DNA of 35,096 nucleotides from Flaviflexus huanghaiensis (lineage in GTDB: Bacteria > Actinomycetota > Actinomycetes > Actinomycetales > Actinomycetaceae). Where the stretch lies: NCBI RefSeq assembly GCF_014118685.1, contig NZ_JACFAK010000018.1, positions 1 through 35,096 of the forward strand, read 5' to 3'. Shown one piece after another: positions 32,621-35,096 of the stretch. A program made the translations under genes and the position numbers. The first letter of the stretch is position 1, and every line of letters starts with the position of its first letter. The notes under the pieces are model-generated. The model had not been told where the DNA came from, did no database searches, and saw only the letters and a list, made by a program, of their open reading frames with translations.

Positions 32621-33244
32621 ATGTCGAGCGATAAGACGCTGTCTTGGGCCTATTCCGAGGAACAGACGCCGGAGGACCAGCCCATTGTCCAGGCGCGCGC
32701 CGCAGCAGACGACCTTGGGGTGACGGCCGTCTCCCCTGCGACGGGCGCATTACTGCGCCTCCTCGTTTCTGTTTCACAGGCCCGGACCGCCGTCGAAGTG
32801 GGCACGGGAACCGGAGTGTCGGGTCTGTACCTCCTGCTCGGCACGAGTGACCTCACGCTGACGACGATCGACGTTGAAGCTGAGGGACAGCGCGCCGCAC
32901 GAGAGTTCTTCGCCCGGGCCGGCATCCGCGCCTCACGTACTCGCCTCATCAAGGGACGTTCGGCGGACATTCTGCCGAGACTCGCGGATCGGTCCTATGA
33001 CCTTGTTCTCGTCGACGGCGACCCTGAGGAGGCGCCGGGCGATGCGGAAGAGGCTCTGCGAATCCTCCGGCCAGGCGGCCTTCTCATCATCGCCCGCGCC
33101 CTGCTCGATGGTCGTGTGGCAGACCCGGCGCGACGAGAGCCAGAGACCGTCGCCATCCGCGGTCTTGTACGCGACGTGTTGGACCGTAGCCCGCTGGCAT
33201 CGCTTGTTCCGATTGGATCTGGGCTCCTTCTCGCCCAGACATAG
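32621..33244 (+). CDS. O-methyltransferase family 3 (SAM-dependent)
   Basis: A 207-residue cytoplasmic methyltransferase. The SAM-binding motif I is AVEVGTGTGVSGLYLL, the acidic residue of motif II is in LTTIDVEAEGQ, and YDLVLVDGDPEEA supplies the metal-binding aspartate of catechol-type O-methyltransferases. It resembles the mycobacterial Rv1220c protein. Substrate is unknown. The start is well set: AGGAGGA (32607-32613) lies 7 nt before ATG 32621. It is divergent from tatB. In mycobacteria sigE, rseA and htrA lie between these genes, and here they are absent. Confidence 0.88.
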   Translation: MSSDKTLSWAYSEEQTPEDQPIVQARAAADDLGVTAVSPATGALLRLLVSVSQARTAVEVGTGTGVSGLYLLLGTSDLTLTTIDVEAEGQRAAREFFARAGIRASRTRLIKGRSADILPRLADRSYDLVLVDGDPEEAPGDAEEALRILRPGGLLIIARALLDGRVADPARREPETVAIRGLVRDVLDRSPLASLVPIGSGLLLAQT

Positions 33245-33248
33245 AACA

Positions 33249-33284
33249 GAGCCCGGGCGCTGACCTAACGGTCTGCCCGGGCTC
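33249..33284 (+). terminator. Bidirectional terminator hairpin
   Basis: GAGCCCGGGC (33249-33258) pairs with GCCCGGGCTC (33275-33284). Inside, GACC (33262-33265) pairs with GGTC (33270-33273). It lies between the convergent methyltransferase and DUF3117 genes. No U-run is seen. Confidence 0.65.
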
Positions 33285-33295
33285 GTGACGCGATG

Positions 33296-33463
33296 CTAGT
33301 TGACAACTGCGTCGAGAGCGGCCCCGAGTTCGGCTGCTTCTTCGGCGTTCAGTTCGATGACGAGACGCCCCCCACCATCAACGGGAATCCTCATGACGAT
33401 ACCGCGGCCTTCCTTCGCCACTTCGATCGGTCCGTCACCCGAGCGGGGTTTCTGAGCTGCCAT
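33296..33463 (-). CDS. DUF3117 small protein
   Basis: A 55-residue protein, MAAQKPRSGDGPIEVAKEG followed by GRGIVMRIPVDGGGRLVIEL and NAEEAAELGAALDAVVN. This matches the actinobacterial DUF3117 family (Rv1211-like), which is near-universal, small and of unknown function. Predicted form: two strands and a C-terminal helix. The ATG at 33463 has GAAGGAG 8-9 nt upstream on the minus strand. A palindrome and direct repeats upstream suggest specific regulation. Confidence 0.92.
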   Translation of the reverse strand: MAAQKPRSGDGPIEVAKEGRGIVMRIPVDGGGRLVIELNAEEAAELGAALDAVVN

Positions 33464-33477
33464 AGTCTATCTCCTTC

Positions 33478-33503
33478 AGTGAAGTTCACTTCATAGTTTA
33501 CTT
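33478..33503 (-). promoter_or_regulatory. Possible operator upstream of DUF3117
   Basis: AGTGAA-G-TTCACT (33478-33490) is a perfect palindrome around one base. Overlapping it, AGTTCACTT (33483-33491) is repeated as AGTTTACTT (33495-33503), 12 bp apart, about one helical turn. The block lies just upstream of the DUF3117 ribosome binding site (GAAGGAG), within its untranslated leader or promoter. Confidence 0.4.
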
Positions 33504-33530
33504 GAAAGTGACAGACACCGGGAGAAGAAC

Positions 33531-34307
33531 CTATTCTGCATCTTCCGCACGTGCGGCCCTGTCTCCCCCATTTCGTGCGTGCACGACAGCCTTGAGGCCC
33601 GTATGGACAGCTCGGATGGCTTCGTCGGCCGTGTCGACGACCGAGAAGAGCTTCTCGTCGCCGGGCGAGATCATGCCCTCCGCGAGTGCCGTCTTCACGA
33701 CCCAGTCGGCGAGCCCACCCCAGTAGTCCCGGCCGACGAGAATGACGGGGAAGGAGTCGACTTTGCGCGTCTGCACGAGTGTGAGCGCTTCGAACAGCTC
33801 ATCGAGTGTTCCGTACCCGCCCGGAAGGACGATGAAACCGAGGGAATACTTGACGAACATCATCTTGCGAATGAAGAAGTACCGGAAGCTGATGCCAAGG
33901 TCGACATAGTCGTTCATGCCCTGCTCAAACGGTAGCTCGATGCCGAGCCCGACAGATATTCCCTTCGCTTCGACCGCGCCGAGATTGGCGGCCTCCATGA
34001 CGCCGGGGCCGCCGCCGGTAATGACTGCAAATTTATCCTTGACGAGTCGACGGGCAATGTCCCGGGCAAGCTCGTAATCAGGATTGCCGGGTTGAACCCG
34101 GGCCGAACCGAAGACGGAGATGGCGGGGCCTAGATCCGCAAGCGCACCGAAGCCTTCGACGAACTCTGCCTGGATCCGCATGACCCGCCACGGGTCCGAA
34201 TGGACCCACTCAGAGTCCTGACCGGGGGCGAGCAGGAGCGCATCCGTTGTTTTCTCCGGGATCTGTTGCCCGCGCATGAGGATCGGGCCACGTCTGTACG
34301 ACTTCAT
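33531..34307 (-). CDS. LOG-family protein (TIGR00730, Rossmann-fold)
   Basis: The 258-residue product has the lysine-decarboxylase-like fold of LOG proteins, which release free bases from nucleoside 5'-monophosphates (cytokinin riboside phosphoribohydrolase in plants, and PpnN-type nucleosidases in bacteria). The signature motifs are GGGPGVMEAA (98-107) and PGGYGTLDE (162-170), with the conserved RK at 147-148. The mycobacterial Rv1205 protein is a known relative. Substrate in this organism is not known. The start at 34307 lies 13 bp after the lpdA stop, so it was normally transcribed with lpdA. Confidence 0.88.
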   Translation of the reverse strand: MKSYRRGPILMRGQQIPEKTTDALLLAPGQDSEWVHSDPWRVMRIQAEFVEGFGALADLGPAISVFGSARVQPGNPDYELARDIARRLVKDKFAVITGGGPGVMEAANLGAVEAKGISVGLGIELPFEQGMNDYVDLGISFRYFFIRKMMFVKYSLGFIVLPGGYGTLDELFEALTLVQTRKVDSFPVILVGRDYWGGLADWVVKTALAEGMISPGDEKLFSVVDTADEAIRAVHTGLKAVVHARNGGDRAARAEDAE

Positions 34308-34320
34308 GTCTGCCGCCTTT

Positions 34321-34969
34321 CTAATCCATCAGGGTATCGGACGTCGTCTTCCGTGCGAGGACACTCCGGATGTGGCCAGCGTCGACAGAGGCACGAAGCT
34401 GACGTGCGGCTTCGGTGATGGAGCCGGACAGGGACGGGTAGACGGTGAAGACAGACGCCATTTCATCGGCTGTCAGCCTCTTCGACACGGCGAGCGCGAT
34501 GGGGAGAATATGTTCGGAAGCTGACGGCGCGACAACGACACCGCCGATGATGACTCGGGTCGATGTGTCGACGAAGAGTTTGACGAACCCGTCCGTCATC
34601 CCCTGCATCTTCGCCCGCGGGTTGCGCGTGAGCGGGATGATCGTCACGAGCGCATCGCGCCCCTCGTCGACTTCCCTCTGCGAAACCCCGACGCTGGCGA
34701 TCTCGGGCGACGTAAAGATGTTGGCGGCGACTCCGCTGAGATCGAGGGGCTCAACATAGTCACCGAGCGCATGGTTCATCGCCGTCCTGCCCTGCATCGC
34801 CGCCACCGAGGCAAGCGGGAGCGAGCCCGTCACATCACCGGCGGCATAGACACGAAAGGCCGTCGTTCGAGATACTCGGTCAACGGTGATGTGGCCGGAG
34901 CTCTTGCGCGCCACCCCCACCTCGTCAAGGCCGATGCCGGAGCTGTTTGGGACGGAGCCGACGGCTAGC
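34321..34969 (-). pseudogene. lpdA: NAD(P)H quinone reductase LpdA-like gene, 5' part cut off by an IS
   Basis: The surviving 215 codons encode the C-terminal part of a pyridine-nucleotide-disulfide oxidoreductase: LAVGSVPNSSGIGLDEVGV, then the FAD-binding motif YAAGDVTGSLPLASVAAMQGR, the dimerisation domain with FTSPEIASVGVS, and SITEAARQL. This pattern is nearest to actinobacterial LpdA (Rv3303c), a flavoprotein that reduces quinones, rather than dihydrolipoamide dehydrogenase. There is no His-xxxx-Glu pair of the lipoamide type at the end. The reading frame is broken at 34969/34970 by an IS481-type element, which removes the NAD- and FAD-binding N-terminal half. An internal GTG at 34920 could still start a fragment, but a functional enzyme is unlikely. 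Confidence 0.85.
34964..34969. repeat. IS481 target site GCTAGC
   Basis: GCTAGC has the NCTAGN form known as the target of IS481 in Bordetella, where six bases are duplicated. It directly abuts the IS end TGTACTGTCC at 34970. The second copy of the duplication would be outside the window. Confidence 0.65.
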
Positions 34970-35096
34970 TGTACTGTCCGGGGAGGTTGGTTAAGCGGGT
35001 GATTGGGGCGAGCCTGTCGCAGGCTGTGTGGGGTCGGTGATGATTATAGTGATGCAGCCATCCTGGTAGGGCGTCTCGTCGCTCGGTTTCTGAGGT
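34965..35096 (-). CDS. IS481-family transposase, 3' end (partial)
   Basis: The minus-strand frame from the window edge reads LPGWLHHYNHHRPHTACDR and then LAPITRLTNLPGQYS, the standard C-terminus of IS481-family transposases. The stop TAG is at 34965-34967. It belongs to the target site, not the element. The start and catalytic domain are outside the window. It differs from the copy at 174-1013 in the last 20 residues, so the two are different family members. Confidence 0.85.
   Translation of the reverse strand, partial: TSETERRDALPGWLHHYNHHRPHTACDRLAPITRLTNLPGQYS
34970..35096 (-). mobile_element. IS481-family element, right end (partial)
   Basis: The element begins at 34970 with the terminal TGT (TGTACTGTCCGGGGAGG) and runs past the window edge. 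It is inserted into lpdA in the antisense-to-window direction, its transposase reading the same way as lpdA. Confidence 0.8.

Noticed and set aside
1-35096. Composite transposon bounded by two IS481 elements
   Set aside because: The two elements differ in sequence, the left one is decayed, and everything between them is ordinary chromosomal housekeeping content in conserved order. The window edges probably fall at repeats where an assembly breaks.
1-35096. CRISPR array or defence island
   Set aside because: No regularly spaced repeats and no Cas, restriction-modification or toxin-antitoxin genes were seen.

Overview
The window is about 35 kb of high-GC actinobacterial chromosome. The gene order suggests Actinomycetaceae or a close relative, but the genus is inference. 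The actinobacterial signs are AdnAB-type paired helicase-nucleases next to DUF3107 and an RhlE-like helicase, the prfB-ftsE-ftsX-M23-smpB-ssrA string, DUF3117, and an LpdA-type quinone reductase beside a LOG-family protein. At least nine genes have a TANNNT-like hexamer 6-7 nt before the start codon, which fits the frequent leaderless transcripts of this phylum.

Layout. 1-1013: a decayed IS481-family insertion sequence. 1032-4893: MarR regulator, long-chain acyl-CoA synthetase, DUF1295 membrane protein and a pyrimidine-dimer glycosylase, in two overlapping pairs. 4951-6716: a double-hairpin leader, a HAD phosphatase and an APH(6)-like protein with a damaged active site. 6762-8549: DUF1206 membrane protein, then a DUF2975/XRE pair with its own promoter. 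8743-14136 (minus strand): prfB, ftsE, ftsX, an M23 peptidase, smpB and tmRNA. 14231-21535: an APH-fold protein with a missing metal ligand, converging on and overlapping adnB, which is coupled to adnA. 21638-23622: DUF3107, an RhlE-like DEAD-box helicase and a strong hairpin. 23700-25153 (minus): MarC and a PHP phosphoesterase. 25241-28537: Xaa-Pro aminopeptidase, a soluble PRC/MgtE_N/CBS protein and DUF1003. 28607-30526 (minus): an OatA-like O-acetyltransferase. 30601-33463: Mrp/ApbC, TatB, an O-methyltransferase and the 55-codon DUF3117 gene. 33531-35096 (minus): a LOG-family protein and the 3' half of lpdA, cut by a second IS481-family element running off the window.

How the genes work together. 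The prfB-to-ssrA block joins translation termination and ribosome rescue (RF2, SmpB, tmRNA) to septal peptidoglycan hydrolysis (FtsEX and its M23 partner). AdnAB resects double-strand breaks, and the pyrimidine-dimer glycosylase adds UV repair. The acyl-CoA synthetase is probably controlled by the MarR protein encoded just upstream. I found no clearly new defence or mobile system. The most notable points are the IS481 copy whose transposase stop codon is supplied by its CTAG target, the insertional loss of lpdA, two independent APH-fold proteins lacking catalytic aspartates, and a pair of competing hairpins before the HAD gene.
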